Positions 32,157 to 42,368 of a stretch of 64,000 nt of DNA are shown here, in pieces. The stretch lies in NCBI GenBank assembly GCA_030848925.1, contig JANFFA010000001.1:868001-932000 (forward strand), in the 5' to 3' direction. Position numbers and translations under genes: made by a program. The notes beneath the pieces are model-generated. The model made no database searches and was not told the origin of the DNA. It worked only from the letters and a program-made list of their open reading frames with translations. Each line of letters starts with the position of its first letter. The first letter of the stretch is position 1. Source of the DNA: Rhodalgimonas zhirmunskyi (GTDB lineage Bacteria; Pseudomonadota; Alphaproteobacteria; Rhodobacterales; Rhodobacteraceae).

Positions 32157-33125
32157 TCAGGCGTCGATATTGGCGTATTGGGTGCCTGCGCCGCCGTCGG
32201 TCTTGGACCAGTCGCGCTTGACGCCCATCTTGAGCAGCACAACCGAGGCCACGTAGATCGAGGAATAGGTGCCCACGGTGATACCCATGATCATCGCGAA
32301 GACGAAGCCGCTGATCACGTCGCCGCCCAGCACGTAGAGCGCGATCAGCGCGATTAGCGTGGTGAACGAGGTCATGATGGTGCGCGACAGCGTGACGTTG
32401 ATCGAGCCATTGAGCACCTCGCGCAGCGGCTTGGTCTTGAAACGGCGCAGGTCTTCGCGGACCCGGTCGAACACCACCACCGTATCGTTGAGCGAATAGC
32501 CCACGATGGTCAGCAGGGCCGCGATGATGGCGAGGTCGAACTTGATCTGGAACAGGGCAAAGGCACCGATGGTGATGATCACGTCATGGACAAGCGCGAT
32601 CACCGCGCCAAGGGCGAACTGCCATTCGAACCGCAGCCAGATATAGACGAGCACCGCGCCGATCGCGAGCAGCACAGCATAGATCGCAGTCCAGATCAGC
32701 TCTCCGGACACTTTCGGGCCGACCGACTCGACCGAGGCGAAGATGATGTCGGGGGCGACGCCCTGAAGCGCGGTGCGCACGTCCTCGACAAGGGTGCTTG
32801 AGGCGGACTCCTCGCCTTGCTGCGCCTCGATCCGGATCATGGCGACGTGCTGATCGTCACGGAAACTGGTATCGAACACCTGGTTGAGCGAGACATCGCC
32901 AAGGCCGAGCGGCTGGATCGCATCGCGATAGGCACCGACATCGACGGGCTGCGTGCTTTCGGTGCGGATCGTCGTGCCGCCCTTGAAATCGATGCCGAAG
33001 TTCAGCCCGACAAAGATCGTCAGGAGGATCGAGCCCACCACCAGCAGCCCCGAAAGACCGAGGGTCAGCGGCGCGATGCGGAAGAAATCCCAGTTGGTAT
33101 TATCGGGAACCATTCTCAGGCGCAT
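32157..33125 (-). CDS. secF: Protein translocase subunit SecF
   Basis: A 322-residue inner-membrane protein of the SecDF complex, which uses the proton gradient to pull exported proteins through SecYEG. The N-terminus has NWDFFRIAPLTLGLSGLLVVGSILL and FGIDFKGGTTI (first helix and the conserved GIDFKGG). A periplasmic loop and the C-terminal five-helix bundle with the signature TIVGYSLNDTVVVFDRVREDLR follow. It starts 3 bp after the secD stop, so the two are translated together. Confidence 0.95.
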   Translation of the reverse strand: MRLRMVPDNTNWDFFRIAPLTLGLSGLLVVGSILLTIFVGLNFGIDFKGGTTIRTESTQPVDVGAYRDAIQPLGLGDVSLNQVFDTSFRDDQHVAMIRIEAQQGEESASSTLVEDVRTALQGVAPDIIFASVESVGPKVSGELIWTAIYAVLLAIGAVLVYIWLRFEWQFALGAVIALVHDVIITIGAFALFQIKFDLAIIAALLTIVGYSLNDTVVVFDRVREDLRRFKTKPLREVLNGSINVTLSRTIMTSFTTLIALIALYVLGGDVISGFVFAMIMGITVGTYSSIYVASVVLLKMGVKRDWSKTDGGAGTQYANIDA

Positions 33126-33128
33126 ATC

Positions 33129-34790
33129 TCAGATCTCCAGCGTTTTGGGGCGGCGGCGTTCGAACCAGAACACCACGATCAACCGCGTGACATAGATCGC
33201 GGCAAAGACCGACGTGACGATGCCGACACCCAGCGTGATTGCAAAGCCGCGCACCGGGCCGGAGCCGACGGCATAAAGGATAAGCGCGGTGAGGATGGTG
33301 GTGATGTTGGCGTCGACAATCGCCGAGAGCGCCTTTTCATAGCCAAGCTCGATGGCGCGGGCCGGGCCCTTGCCGTTTCTGAGTTCTTCCCGGATCCGCT
33401 CGAAGATCAGCACGTTGGCATCAACCGCCATACCGATGGTGAGCACGATCCCGGCGATGCCCGGCAGCGTCAGCGTGGCGCCGATCATGCTGAGCAATCC
33501 GAAGATCAGGCCGACATTGACCATCAGCGCGACGTTGGCGAAGACCCCGAACAAGCCGTAAGAGGCGAACATGAACGCCAGAACCGCGATCCCCGCGACG
33601 ATGCAGGCGATCTTGCCCGCTTCGATGCTGTCGGCGCCCAGTTCCGGGCCGATGGTGCGTTCTTCGAGGAAATCGAGGCTGGCCGGAAGTGCCCCGGCGC
33701 GCAGAAGGACGGCCAGTTCGGTGCTTTCCTCAAGCGTGAAGTTGCCGGTGATGATGCCCGAGCCACCGGCGATGTGGGCCTGAATGGTGGGGGCCGAGAT
33801 CACCTCGTTGTCGAGCACGATGGCGAAGGGCTTGCCGATGTTTTCAGCTGTGTAATCCCCGAACCGACGCGCGCCGGTGGGATCGAAGCGGAACGTGACC
33901 GCCGGGCGGCCGTTCTGATCGAACGAGGGCTGCGCATCGACAAGGTCTTCGCCGGTCACGACCGGGGCGCTGTCGAGCACGTAATAGAGGCCTTCCTGAT
34001 CCTTGGCGGGAAGCAGTTCCTCACCGGGGCCGGGGTTTTCGTTGGCATTCTCGGTGCGGCTGACCACGGCATTGAAGGTCAGTTGCGCGGTTGTGCCGAT
34101 GATGCGCTTGAGTTCGGCGGCCGAGCCGATGCCGGGCACCTGAATCAGGATGCGCTGATCGCCCTGACGTTGGATCGTCGGCTCGCGGGTGCCGACCTCG
34201 TCGATCCGGCTGCGCACGATTTCAAGCGCCTGACGCACTGTGCGGTCGTCGGTGGCGAGTTTCTCGGCCTCGGACAGTTGCACGACGATCATGTCGCCTT
34301 GGGTGGTGACGTCGATATCGCTTTGACCCGCGCCCGACAGGCTGGCCACGGGGCGGGCAAGGCCGCGCACCAGCGCCGCCGCTTCGTCGACCTGATCGGC
34401 GTTGGAAATCCGCACGCGCAGCGCATCGTCATCGCTGTCTTGCAGGCGGATCGTGCCGATGGTGGCGCGCTCTTCGCGCAGCATGTCACGGATTTCGGGC
34501 CACATGGATTTCATCCGGGCCTTGTAAACATCCTCGACCTGCACTTCGGCCAGAAGCTGTGCCCCGCCGCGCAGGTCGAGACCGAGATTGACAAGGCTGG
34601 AGGGCAGCCACGTGGGCCACATGCCGACCTGTTCGGCAAGCCCGTCGCCAGTGCCGCCCTTTTCGATCGCCTTGATCGCGTCGTTATGGGTTTCGACGCG
34701 TGTGTAAAAGGCGTTGGGCATGGCCATCGCAAGCCCGCCCAGCACGATCAGAATGATCAGCACGCGCTTCCATGTTTCGATTTGAAGCAT
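33129..34790 (-). CDS. secD: Protein translocase subunit SecD
   Basis: A 553-residue partner of SecF. It begins MLQIETWKRVLIILIVLGGLAMAMPNAFY with the first helix, then the conserved LVNLGLDLRGGAQLLAEV, a large periplasmic head (P1), and the membrane domain with IGPELGADSIEAGKIACIVAGIAVLAFMF and GIVLTIGMAVDANVLIFERIREELRNGK. The start at 34790 is preferred over 34805 because MLQIETWKR matches the family beginning. Order on this strand is yajC, secD, secF, as in most Proteobacteria. The 213 bp to yajC contain no gene. Confidence 0.95.
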   Translation of the reverse strand: MLQIETWKRVLIILIVLGGLAMAMPNAFYTRVETHNDAIKAIEKGGTGDGLAEQVGMWPTWLPSSLVNLGLDLRGGAQLLAEVQVEDVYKARMKSMWPEIRDMLREERATIGTIRLQDSDDDALRVRISNADQVDEAAALVRGLARPVASLSGAGQSDIDVTTQGDMIVVQLSEAEKLATDDRTVRQALEIVRSRIDEVGTREPTIQRQGDQRILIQVPGIGSAAELKRIIGTTAQLTFNAVVSRTENANENPGPGEELLPAKDQEGLYYVLDSAPVVTGEDLVDAQPSFDQNGRPAVTFRFDPTGARRFGDYTAENIGKPFAIVLDNEVISAPTIQAHIAGGSGIITGNFTLEESTELAVLLRAGALPASLDFLEERTIGPELGADSIEAGKIACIVAGIAVLAFMFASYGLFGVFANVALMVNVGLIFGLLSMIGATLTLPGIAGIVLTIGMAVDANVLIFERIREELRNGKGPARAIELGYEKALSAIVDANITTILTALILYAVGSGPVRGFAITLGVGIVTSVFAAIYVTRLIVVFWFERRRPKTLEI

Positions 34791-35003
34791 TGCTCGTCTC
34801 TCCATGGCGCCCGGACTGAACCGATCTCCGCGCGCATATCCCTGTCATGTCGGTCTGTTCGGGACCAGTCTTGGGCCCTCTGCGGGCCTTCCACCGAACA
34901 GCTTGCGACCTGCATTCGGCCCGGGCCATGGAGTGAGAAAAGCGGACAGCGCTTTGCGCCCTGCCCTGTCGTTCCCGCTCTTGCAGGCCCCGGGCCGGGC
35001 CTA

Positions 35004-35306
35004 TCAGCCCTTGTCGGCGGCGGCTGCCGGTTCGGTCTTGGACAGAACCTGTGCGACGGTCGACTTGATGATGCGGACCTTGACGCCATCGGCGATCTCG
35101 ACCTCGATCTCACCGTCGTCTTTGACCTTGGAGACCTTGCCGACGATGCCGCCTTGCGTGATCACCTGATCGCCGCGGCGCAGGGCCTCGACCATGGCCT
35201 GATGCTCTTTCATCTTTTTCTGCTGCGGACGGATCAGCAGGAAATACATGATCCCGAAGATCAGAATAAGCGGGAGAAATGAACCGATCGCTCCGGCACC
35301 TTCCAT
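35004..35306 (-). CDS. yajC: Preprotein translocase subunit YajC
   Basis: A 100-residue protein with one N-terminal membrane helix (SFLPLILIFGIMYFLLIRPQQKKMKEHQAMVEAL) and an SH3-like cytoplasmic domain (RRGDQVITQGGIVGKVSKVKDDGEIEVEIADGVKVRIIKSTVAQVL). YajC associates with SecDF and YidC at the inner membrane. It is the first gene of the yajC-secD-secF cluster and is divergent from serS, with 224 bp between the starts. Confidence 0.95.
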   Translation of the reverse strand: MEGAGAIGSFLPLILIFGIMYFLLIRPQQKKMKEHQAMVEALRRGDQVITQGGIVGKVSKVKDDGEIEVEIADGVKVRIIKSTVAQVLSKTEPAAAADKG

Positions 35307-35530
35307 GTGTGAAATCCTTTCATGAGGTCATAAGGTCCGCGCAAGGATTGCCCCCGCGAGGAGTTTGGCGGAACCTATGCGCGCAAAGGCCGGTTTGCAA
35401 TCCCTGCAGGGCTGGCAATTTGCCCCTTTTCGCGGCGTGAGGCGGCGGGCATCAATCCCCCGTTTACCAAGACCCGCTAAAGCGGCATAAGGCCCAAAAC
35501 CAATTCCACGAGTCATCCGGAGCGAGACCC

Positions 35531-36823
35531 ATGCACGACATCCGCGCCATTCGCGAAAACCCTGCCGCCTTTGATGCGGGCCTTGCCCGTCGCGGAGAAG
35601 CGGCGATGTCGGGAGAGATCCTTGCGCTCGACGAGGCGCGCCGGGGTATGATCCTTGCCGCGGAAACCGCGCAGGCCGAGCAGAACAAGGCCGCCAAGGA
35701 GATCGGCGCAGCCAAGGCGCGGGGCGATGAGGCCGCGTTCGAGGAATTGCGCGCCGCCGTGGCCGCGAAGAAGGCCGAAGTGAGCGAGATGCAGGCCGAA
35801 GCCAAGGCGCTGGACCAGAAGCTGACCGACCTGTTGATGAGCCTGCCCAACACGCTGGCCGACGAAGTGCCCGAGGGTGCGGACGAGAATGACAACGAGC
35901 AAGTGCGCCAGTGGGGCACGCCGCGCGCCTTCGATTTCACCCCGAAAGAGCATTACGAAATTCCGGGCGTGACCAAGGGCATGGATTTCGAAACCGCCGC
36001 CAAGCTTTCGGGCAGCCGGTTCGTGGTGCTGTCGGGCGCGGTGGCGCGGGTGCACCGGGCGCTGGCGCAATTCATGCTCGACACGCATATCGAAGAAAAC
36101 GGCCTGACCGAGACCTGGACACCCGTCTTGGTGCGCGAAGAAATGATGTATGGCACCGGACAGCTGCCGAAATTCGGCGAAGACAGCTACAAGACCGAGG
36201 ATGGCTGGTGGCTGGTGCCGACCGCCGAGGTGACGCTGACCAATATCGTCAATGACGAGGTGGTGGACGAGACCGCCCTGCCCCTTCGTTACGTGGCGCA
36301 TACGCAGTGCTTCCGCTCGGAAGCGGGCAGCGCGGGCCGCGATACCGCCGGGATGCTGCGCCAGCACCAGTTCGAAAAGGTCGAGATGGTGTCGATCACC
36401 CATCCCGACACGGCGATGGACGAGCATGAGCGGATGACGCGTTGCGCCGAGGGTATCCTTGAAAAGCTGGGCCTGCCCTATCGCACGGTGGTGCTGTGTT
36501 CGGGCGATATGGGGTTCGGCATGAAGAAGACCCACGACCTTGAAGTCTGGCTTCCCGGGCAGGACAGCTATCGCGAGATCAGCTCGGTTTCGGTGGCCGG
36601 AGATTTTCAAGCGCGCCGGATGAACGCGCGGTTCAAGCCCACCGATGGCGGCAAGCCGCAGTTCGTGCATACGCTGAACGGGTCGGGCCTTGCGGTGGGG
36701 CGGGCTTTGATCGCTGTGCTGGAGAATGGGCAGCAGGCCGATGGATCGGTCGATCTGCCGCAGGTGCTTCATCCCTATCTGCGCGGTAAGACACGTCTGA
36801 CAGCCGAGGGCACGCTGGCCTGA
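35531..36823 (+). CDS. serS: Serine--tRNA ligase
   Basis: A 430-residue class II synthetase that charges tRNA-Ser (and tRNA-Sec where present). The N-terminal long coiled-coil arm that holds the tRNA (about residues 25-110) is rich in Ala/Lys/Glu. Motif 2 is [34 protein letters not shown], and motif 3 is [46 protein letters not shown] is the version of the serine-binding region usual in alphaproteobacteria. The length is normal. GGAGCGAG lies just before the ATG at 35531. Confidence 0.96.
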   Translation: MHDIRAIRENPAAFDAGLARRGEAAMSGEILALDEARRGMILAAETAQAEQNKAAKEIGAAKARGDEAAFEELRAAVAAKKAEVSEMQAEAKALDQKLTDLLMSLPNTLADEVPEGADENDNEQVRQWGTPRAFDFTPKEHYEIPGVTKGMDFETAAKLSGSRFVVLSGAVARVHRALAQFMLDTHIEENGLTETWTPVLVREEMMYGTGQLPKFGEDSYKTEDGWWLVPTAEVTLTNIVNDEVVDETALPLRYVAHTQCFRSEAGSAGRDTAGMLRQHQFEKVEMVSITHPDTAMDEHERMTRCAEGILEKLGLPYRTVVLCSGDMGFGMKKTHDLEVWLPGQDSYREISSVSVAGDFQARRMNARFKPTDGGKPQFVHTLNGSGLAVGRALIAVLENGQQADGSVDLPQVLHPYLRGKTRLTAEGTLA

Positions 36824-36963
36824 TCGCGCCCTGGTGAAGCGGCCCCGATGATGCGCCCTGCCGATGCGTGGCGGCGCATTTTTCGGGGCTGAGTTCGGGG
36901 GCTGAATTTGGGGCTGAAATGGCGGCCCATGCAACCTTTGACGCGCTCTGGAGTTACGTCCCC

Positions 36964-37692
36964 ATGAAACAATTCGCCTGGCTCATCTTCTTCACCGCGA
37001 TTGCATTCGCCGCCTCGCCCTTCTTCTCGGACGGGTTCAACGGCTTTACCGCCGGGCAGTTCCCGGTGCCGCAGGATAACCCGCCGGTGCAGCCCGCGGG
37101 CTGGGCCTTCGCGATCTGGGGCGTGATCTATCTTTGGCTGATCATCGGCACGGGGTTCGGCGCGATCGCACGCCCCTATGCGCGCGATTGGGATCTGGCG
37201 CGGCCATCGCTTTTGGTCACGCTGGGGATCGGGGTGTTCTGGATTCCGGTCGCCAACCTTTCGGTGCCGTGGGCCACGGTGATGATCTGGGCAATGCTGA
37301 TCTTTGCCGTTCTCGCGATGCTTCTGTCACCGCGCGAAGACCGTTGGCTCATGGCCGAGCCGGTCGGGCTTTACGCCGGCTGGCTTACAGCGGCGTCCTG
37401 CGTGTCGATCGGGCTGATGTTGGCGGGGTACGGGATCGTGAGCGAGCAGGCCGCGGCGCTGATCGGGCTTGGCATCGCGTTGGTGATCGCGCTGGCGGTG
37501 CAATACCGGCGGCCCGGTGTGCTGGCGTATCCCGTGGCGGTCATCTGGGCGCTGGCCGGGGTCGTGGCCAAGAACCTCACACCCGTGAACCTTCCGGTTC
37601 TGGGGCTGGCGGTGTTGGGGATGATCTTGCTGGCGCTGGCCGCATGGCGGCCTGCCCGCAGCGAAAAGACCGGCGCGACGAGCGACACCTGA
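36964..37692 (+). CDS. TspO/MBR-like multi-pass membrane protein
   Basis: A 242-residue hydrophobic protein with about seven membrane segments. The stretch DNPPVQPAGWAFAIWGVIYLWLIIGTGFGAIA (Pro- and Trp-rich) is reminiscent of TspO-like proteins, which are longer than classical 160-residue TspO when of this type. Function is unknown; a tetrapyrrole-binding or sensory role is possible by analogy only. ATG 36964 (MKQFAWLIFFTAIAF) is chosen because it begins the first helix; the upstream extension to 36868 is not family-like. It is probably transcribed separately from serS. Confidence 0.7.
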   Translation: MKQFAWLIFFTAIAFAASPFFSDGFNGFTAGQFPVPQDNPPVQPAGWAFAIWGVIYLWLIIGTGFGAIARPYARDWDLARPSLLVTLGIGVFWIPVANLSVPWATVMIWAMLIFAVLAMLLSPREDRWLMAEPVGLYAGWLTAASCVSIGLMLAGYGIVSEQAAALIGLGIALVIALAVQYRRPGVLAYPVAVIWALAGVVAKNLTPVNLPVLGLAVLGMILLALAAWRPARSEKTGATSDT

Positions 37693-37694
37693 AA

Positions 37695-37725
37695 TTACAA
37701 AAAAGCCCCGGCACAAGGCCGGGGC
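37695..37725 (-). terminator. Rho-independent terminator of the EF-hand gene
   Basis: GCCCCGGC (37705-37712) and GCCGGGGC (37718-37725) with a 5-nt loop. On the minus strand the stem is followed by TTTTTTGTAATT. It could also stop the convergent TspO-like transcript. Confidence 0.85.
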
Positions 37726-37766
37726 ATGAGGCTGGAACAGTTGGGGCTGGAAAACCGGGAACCGGC

Positions 37767-38000
37767 TTAGTTGGCCAGCATGCCGGCCTCGGAGGCGTCG
37801 TTGAATTCGACGTCGTCGATCTCACCATTGCCGTCGGCATCGATCTCGTCGAAGGCTTCGGCGGTGAGGTCGGGATAAGCGGCCATCATCTCTTCTTGCG
37901 AATAGCTGCCATTGCCGTCGGTATCCTCGGGAGTTGCAGCATATGCGCCATGGGTTGCAAGCAGCGCAGCCAATGCCAGCGCCGAAAGACGGGTTTTCAT
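37767..38000 (-). CDS. Small secreted EF-hand protein
   Basis: A 77-residue protein with a signal peptide (MKTRLSALALAALLATHGAYAA). It then has two EF-hand-like loops: DTDGNGSYSQEE and DADGNGEIDDVEF, the second a nearly canonical 12-residue Ca-binding loop (D-x-D-x-N-G-x-I-D-x-x-E). It probably binds calcium in the periplasm; no partner is visible. ATG 38000 starts the signal peptide, and a frame extends to 38036. A strong terminator follows at 37725. Confidence 0.82.
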   Translation of the reverse strand: MKTRLSALALAALLATHGAYAATPEDTDGNGSYSQEEMMAAYPDLTAEAFDEIDADGNGEIDDVEFNDASEAGMLAN

Positions 38001-38154
38001 GTTTGGGGTCTCTCTTAGGGTGGGGTCATCCACCACGCAAAGGCGGATTTGCCTTCGGCGCTGATATTGCGCGAAGCCCCGAGTCGCGCAAGTGGAATTT
38101 TATGCCCCACCCCAAGGGATTGAGCGCTTTTTAGCCGATCGATTGCGGTGCATC

Positions 38155-39153
38155 TCAGGCGGCCTCGCCACTGGGCGCGCGGGTGGATTCCCGTGCCGCC
38201 GAGAAGCCCACCATGCGTTGGGCATCTTCGTCGTAGAGCTTCCAGCCGTAGCAGGCCAAGGCCTCGCGCAGGGTGATCTCGTGACTGTTCAGAAGACCGG
38301 CGGCTTTTGCATCGAGAAAGCACTGTTTGAGGCGGTAGGCCGGAATATTGGCGTTCAGGTGGTGCAGATCGTGGTAGCCGATGTTCAGCGTCATCAGGTC
38401 GAACAGCGCCCCGAAACGCAGAACGGAAGAGCCCTGAAGCGCGCCCTTCTCGTAGGTGTAGTCGGGTTTGCGGCCCCAGTAGACCTGTTCGAAATTATGC
38501 ACCACGTAGGGAATGATCGCGCCCAGCGTGGTGCCGACATAGATCGAGCCGAGCAGCACATATACACCGGCCCAGCCCGCCAGCGCGTAAAGCGCGGCGA
38601 AATAGCCCAGAACCATCGCGTCATCGAGCAGCACCCAGCCAAGGCCCGTTTTGATCCCATTGCGCGGAAAGCGGCGCAGGACGAGGTAGAGGACAAACGG
38701 CCCCACCACCAGAAGCGTGAAGGGCGAGCGGTAGAAGCGATACCAAGCCCGCTGCCAGAGCGGCGCGGCGCGGTATTCCGTGATGGTCATGATATCGATC
38801 TCGAAGGCCTCGCGGTGATCGAGATCGCCGACATGGGCGTGGTGGAGGTTGTGGTTGTAGCGCGTTGAAACATAAGGAGAAAGCGTGATCGGTGACGTGA
38901 GTTGCCCGATCAGGTCATTGACCCGGCGCGATGAAAAGAAGGCCCTGTGCATGCAATCGTGCTGGATCATGTAGACCCGAACGCCGAGAAGGCCAGTGAG
39001 CGCCGTGAACGGGATGGCAAGCGCCAGATTGGGGAGCGCAACGATGGCCGTCCAGAGGGCGCCGAAATAAGCGATGATCGTGACGGCAAGTTCGGCCCAG
39101 GCGCGCAAATCGTCCTTCCCCGTGTAGCCGCGTGTAAATTGGCGGATGGTCAT
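38155..39153 (-). CDS. Membrane fatty acid desaturase
   Basis: A 332-residue integral membrane di-iron enzyme with the three histidine boxes: HDCMH (in VYMIQHDCMHRAFF), HNLHHAH (TRYNHNLHHAHVGDLDHRE) and HDLHH (NIGYHDLHHLNANIP). Four to five hydrophobic segments lie between them. Such enzymes introduce a double bond into acyl chains of lipids or related substrates; the regiospecificity cannot be told. It is transcribed alone. The 228 bp upstream contain a short hairpin (TCTTCTT/AAGAAGA near 39177) but no gene. Confidence 0.9.
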   Translation of the reverse strand: MTIRQFTRGYTGKDDLRAWAELAVTIIAYFGALWTAIVALPNLALAIPFTALTGLLGVRVYMIQHDCMHRAFFSSRRVNDLIGQLTSPITLSPYVSTRYNHNLHHAHVGDLDHREAFEIDIMTITEYRAAPLWQRAWYRFYRSPFTLLVVGPFVLYLVLRRFPRNGIKTGLGWVLLDDAMVLGYFAALYALAGWAGVYVLLGSIYVGTTLGAIIPYVVHNFEQVYWGRKPDYTYEKGALQGSSVLRFGALFDLMTLNIGYHDLHHLNANIPAYRLKQCFLDAKAAGLLNSHEITLREALACYGWKLYDEDAQRMVGFSAARESTRAPSGEAA

Positions 39154-39381
39154 AGTGATCCTGTCCCTGTCGTAATTCTTCTTTTCAATAAGAAGAGGTT
39201 AACGCGCGGGAACAGGAACACAATGATAGAAAAGCCATACCACTCAATGGGATATGATACGCTGCTGGCCGTTTAGGCCCCGTAGCATGATTTTCCGGGC
39301 AGCGAGGATTAAGCGGCGTGCGGCGCACAAAGAAGGCGTCGCGTGGGGGCGGACCGATTTGTAAAAGGTCCGCCCCCCGGA

Positions 39382-40845
39382 TTAGCCGCGTTTGCCTTGC
39401 AAGTGTTTCCGCAGCTTCGAGGGCTGCGCTTTCTTGCGGCCCTTGTAGGGGTTTTTGTCGCCCTGCCCGCGCATGATCAGGCGGATAGGTGTGCCCGGCA
39501 TGTCGAACGCCTCGCGCAGCCCGTTGACGAGGTAGCGCGAATAGCTAGCGGGCATCTTGTCAGGTTGCGAGCACATCACCACGAATTGCGGCGGGCGGGT
39601 CTTGGCCTGTGTCATGTAGCGCAGTTTGATCCGGCGGCCCTGCGGCGCGGGGGGCGGATGGGATTCGATCATGTCCGCCAGCCAGCGGTTGAGCGCGGCG
39701 GTGGGCACGCGGCGGTTCCAGACCTGATAGGAGGTGAAAATCGCCTCGCGCAGCCGGTCGAGGCCACGGCCGGTCTTGGCGGACACGGTGATCAGGGGCG
39801 TGCCGCGCAATTGCGGCAAGAGGCGCGCGAAGCCCTCTTTCAGATCGCGAAGTTTCTGCTGTTTCTCGGGTTCCAGATCCCACTTGTTGACCGCCACCAC
39901 GACGGCGCGGCCTTCACGTTCAGCCAGGTCGGCGATGCGCAGATCCTGTTGTTCAAACGGGATCGCGGCATCGAGCAAGACGACGACCACCTCGGCGAAT
40001 TTGAGCGCGCGCAAGCCATCGGAGACCGAAAGCTTTTCTAGCTTTTCCTGCACCTTGGCCTTTTTGCGCATACCGGCGGTATCGAACAGGCGCACGGGCA
40101 GCCCATCCCAATCCATGGAAAGCGAGATCGCATCGCGAGTGATCCCCGCCTCGGGGCCGGTGAGCAGGCGGTCTTCACCGAGAATGGCATTGATCAGAGT
40201 GGATTTGCCCGCATTGGGGCGCCCGACCACGGCAATTTGCAGCGGCTTGCCCGGCGTCGGCATGACGAAACCTTCTTCGGCCTCGTCCTCGGACAGCTCT
40301 TCGGGCAGCTCGATATCGGTTTCGGGGGCGCTGTCGTCGCGGGTCTCGAACTCGTCGGCCAGCGGTTGCAGCATGGCGTAGAGTTCGTTGAGCCCCTCAC
40401 CATGTTCGGCAGAAAGGCGTATCGGATCGCCAAGGCCAAGTCCGTAGGATTCGTAGACACCGGCATCGGCGGCGGCACCTTCGGACTTGTTGGCGGCGAG
40501 GATCACATGCGCGGAGCGGCGGCGCAGGATTTCGGCAAAGACCTTGTCCTGTGCCGTGACCCCCATGCGTGCGTCGATCATGAACAGGCAGATGTCGGCC
40601 ATATCGACGGCGCGCTCGGTCAGTTTGCGCATCCGGCCCTGAAGCGACTCGTCGGTTGCCTCTTCGAGGCCAGCGGTGTCGATCACGGTGAACTTGAGGT
40701 CGCCCAGACGCGCCGCGCCTTCGCGCAGGTCGCGCGTCACGCCCGGTTGATCATCGACCAGCGCGAGGCGCTTGCCGACAAGGCGATTGAACAACGTCGA
40801 TTTGCCTACATTGGGGCGCCCGACAATGGCGAGGGTGAAGCTCAT
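39382..40845 (-). CDS. der: Ribosome biogenesis GTPase Der (EngA)
   Basis: A 487-residue protein with two tandem Era-like GTPase domains and a C-terminal KH-like domain. G1 motifs are GRPNVGKST (near residue 9) and GRPNAGKST (near residue 210). DTAGLEE and [11 protein letters not shown] are the G3 elements, and NKSE and NKWD are G4. Der is essential for 50S subunit assembly. The linker between the domains is acidic ([12 protein letters not shown]-like region). It follows the BamB-like gene by about 49 bp on the same strand, the classical arrangement. Confidence 0.96.
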   Translation of the reverse strand: MSFTLAIVGRPNVGKSTLFNRLVGKRLALVDDQPGVTRDLREGAARLGDLKFTVIDTAGLEEATDESLQGRMRKLTERAVDMADICLFMIDARMGVTAQDKVFAEILRRRSAHVILAANKSEGAAADAGVYESYGLGLGDPIRLSAEHGEGLNELYAMLQPLADEFETRDDSAPETDIELPEELSEDEAEEGFVMPTPGKPLQIAVVGRPNAGKSTLINAILGEDRLLTGPEAGITRDAISLSMDWDGLPVRLFDTAGMRKKAKVQEKLEKLSVSDGLRALKFAEVVVVLLDAAIPFEQQDLRIADLAEREGRAVVVAVNKWDLEPEKQQKLRDLKEGFARLLPQLRGTPLITVSAKTGRGLDRLREAIFTSYQVWNRRVPTAALNRWLADMIESHPPPAPQGRRIKLRYMTQAKTRPPQFVVMCSQPDKMPASYSRYLVNGLREAFDMPGTPIRLIMRGQGDKNPYKGRKKAQPSKLRKHLQGKRG

Positions 40846-40894
40846 GGCTCAAGTCTCCAGCGGCGTGAAGGCGCCGCGATATATCATGCGGCGC

Positions 40895-42295
40895 TCAACG
40901 GAAAGCGTAAAGCGTGCCGTTTTTCGAGACCACATACATTGTGCCGCCCGCAAACACCGGTGCGGTGGTCGCGCCGCCGGGGATTTCGGCGCTGCCGACA
41001 AGCTTGCCCGAGGTCGGATCAAACGCGCGGATGAGGCCATCAGAGGAGGCGACATAGAGCCGCCCACCGGCCAGAACCGGCCCCATATGGGCAAAGATAT
41101 CGCGCTGGCGCTTGGGTTTGTCCTTCTGGAAAAAGGGCAGCTCTACCCCCCAGATACGGCTGCCATCCTCGGCCGAGAGGCGGATGAGTTCGTTGCGGTC
41201 CGAGATCAGGAACACTGAGCCGCCAGCGGCCCAGAGCGGCCAGAGCGCGCCTTCGTTCGCGGTCCACAAACGCTCGCCCGTGGCGGCGCTGAGGGCTACG
41301 GTGCGGCCTTCGTTGGTGCCTGCGAACACGGTGGTGCCGCTGATTACGGGCGCGCCGGTGATGTCCGTCACCCGCGTGCGCGAGAGGCCGGGCCGTTTGC
41401 CGGGGATGGCGGCATCCCAAATCCGCAGTCCGCCGCCCCGGAAGGCGGCCTGCAATTCGGACGAGCCGAAGGCGAAAATCGCAACCTGATCGTTCAGTGC
41501 CGGTGCGGGCGCGCCCAGCACGTTGTTGCGCGAGGAAATCGAATCGAGTTGCCAGAGGATGCGACCATCCTCGGCATCCACGGCCCATGCGGTGCTGTCG
41601 CCCGAGGTGAGGTAAACGACACCCTTGTAGACGGTCGGGGCGCCAGTGCCGGTCTGTTCAAGTTTCTGCTGCCAGATCTCGGCCCCTGTGGCCGCATTAA
41701 GCGCTGTGAGCAGACCAAACCCCGAGGTGACATAAAGCACGTTGCCCGCAACCGCGAGGCCGCCACCGGTAGCATCATGTGCGCCATCACGAGCGGGCAG
41801 CAGGTCACGCGCCCATGCGGTTTCGCCATTAAGCGCGGTGGCCGTCACGCGGGCCTGCGCATCGAGGGTGAAAACACGCCCGCCCGCGACCACGGGATCG
41901 GCGGTGATGCGGTTGCGGCGGCTGTCGCCCGCGCCGATCGGGGCGGCCCAGGCCAATTGCATCGCGCCGGAATAGGCGGCGTTTTCGGTGCGGGTGGCGG
42001 GGGTACCGGTCGGCTGGGTCCAGTTGGCGTTGCGGCTGATGCCCGGCAGGCGGATCGGCAGGGCGCGGTTTTCGGCCACTTCGGCGTCGATCGGGGCGGC
42101 CATTTCGACATCCGTCAGGATCGCGCGCGGGTCTTCCCGTTTGCCCGGCAGGATCACCTCGGGTTCACTACAGGCCGAGAGCACCAGAAGCCCGGCGAGA
42201 CCGATGCCCGTCAGGTTGCCCGTAAGGCGGCTGGCGCGACCCGATCTGAGGCCGCCCGTATTCAGGAAAGTCTTGGTTTCGCCCGCTCGCGTCAT
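40895..42295 (-). CDS. bamB: BamB-like outer membrane assembly lipoprotein (PQQ-type beta-propeller)
   Basis: A 466-residue protein. The lipoprotein signal GIGLAGLLVLSACSEP has a lipobox LSAC. The rest is a beta-propeller of PQQ-like repeats: GRVFTLDAQARVTATALNGETAWARDL, GNVLYVTSGFGLLTALNAATGAEIWQQKL, GVVYLTSGDSTAWAVDAEDGRILWQLDS, SGTTVFAGTNEGRTVALSAATGERLWT and GRLYVASSDGLIRAFDPTSGKLV. BamB helps the BAM complex insert outer-membrane proteins. ATG 42295 is selected; the frame upstream to 42418 is Arg/Pro-rich and not family-like. It lies between the YfgM-like gene and der, supporting the assignment. Confidence 0.85.
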   Translation of the reverse strand: MTRAGETKTFLNTGGLRSGRASRLTGNLTGIGLAGLLVLSACSEPEVILPGKREDPRAILTDVEMAAPIDAEVAENRALPIRLPGISRNANWTQPTGTPATRTENAAYSGAMQLAWAAPIGAGDSRRNRITADPVVAGGRVFTLDAQARVTATALNGETAWARDLLPARDGAHDATGGGLAVAGNVLYVTSGFGLLTALNAATGAEIWQQKLEQTGTGAPTVYKGVVYLTSGDSTAWAVDAEDGRILWQLDSISSRNNVLGAPAPALNDQVAIFAFGSSELQAAFRGGGLRIWDAAIPGKRPGLSRTRVTDITGAPVISGTTVFAGTNEGRTVALSAATGERLWTANEGALWPLWAAGGSVFLISDRNELIRLSAEDGSRIWGVELPFFQKDKPKRQRDIFAHMGPVLAGGRLYVASSDGLIRAFDPTSGKLVGSAEIPGGATTAPVFAGGTMYVVSKNGTLYAFR

Positions 42296-42368
42296 AACGC
42301 TCACCCTTGCCCTTCGTCGCCCGGTCTCTTCTGTCTCCGGCGTTGGCCGCCGGGACGGTTGTCCGGTC

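Noticed and set aside
32817-35282. 821-residue frame antisense to secD/secF/yajC
   Set aside because: Shadow frame; the minus strand encodes three clear Sec proteins over the same span.
39173-39200. TCTTCTT/AAGAAGA hairpin upstream of the desaturase
   Set aside because: Weak AT-rich stem with no T-run in either direction that would mark a terminator; function not supportable.
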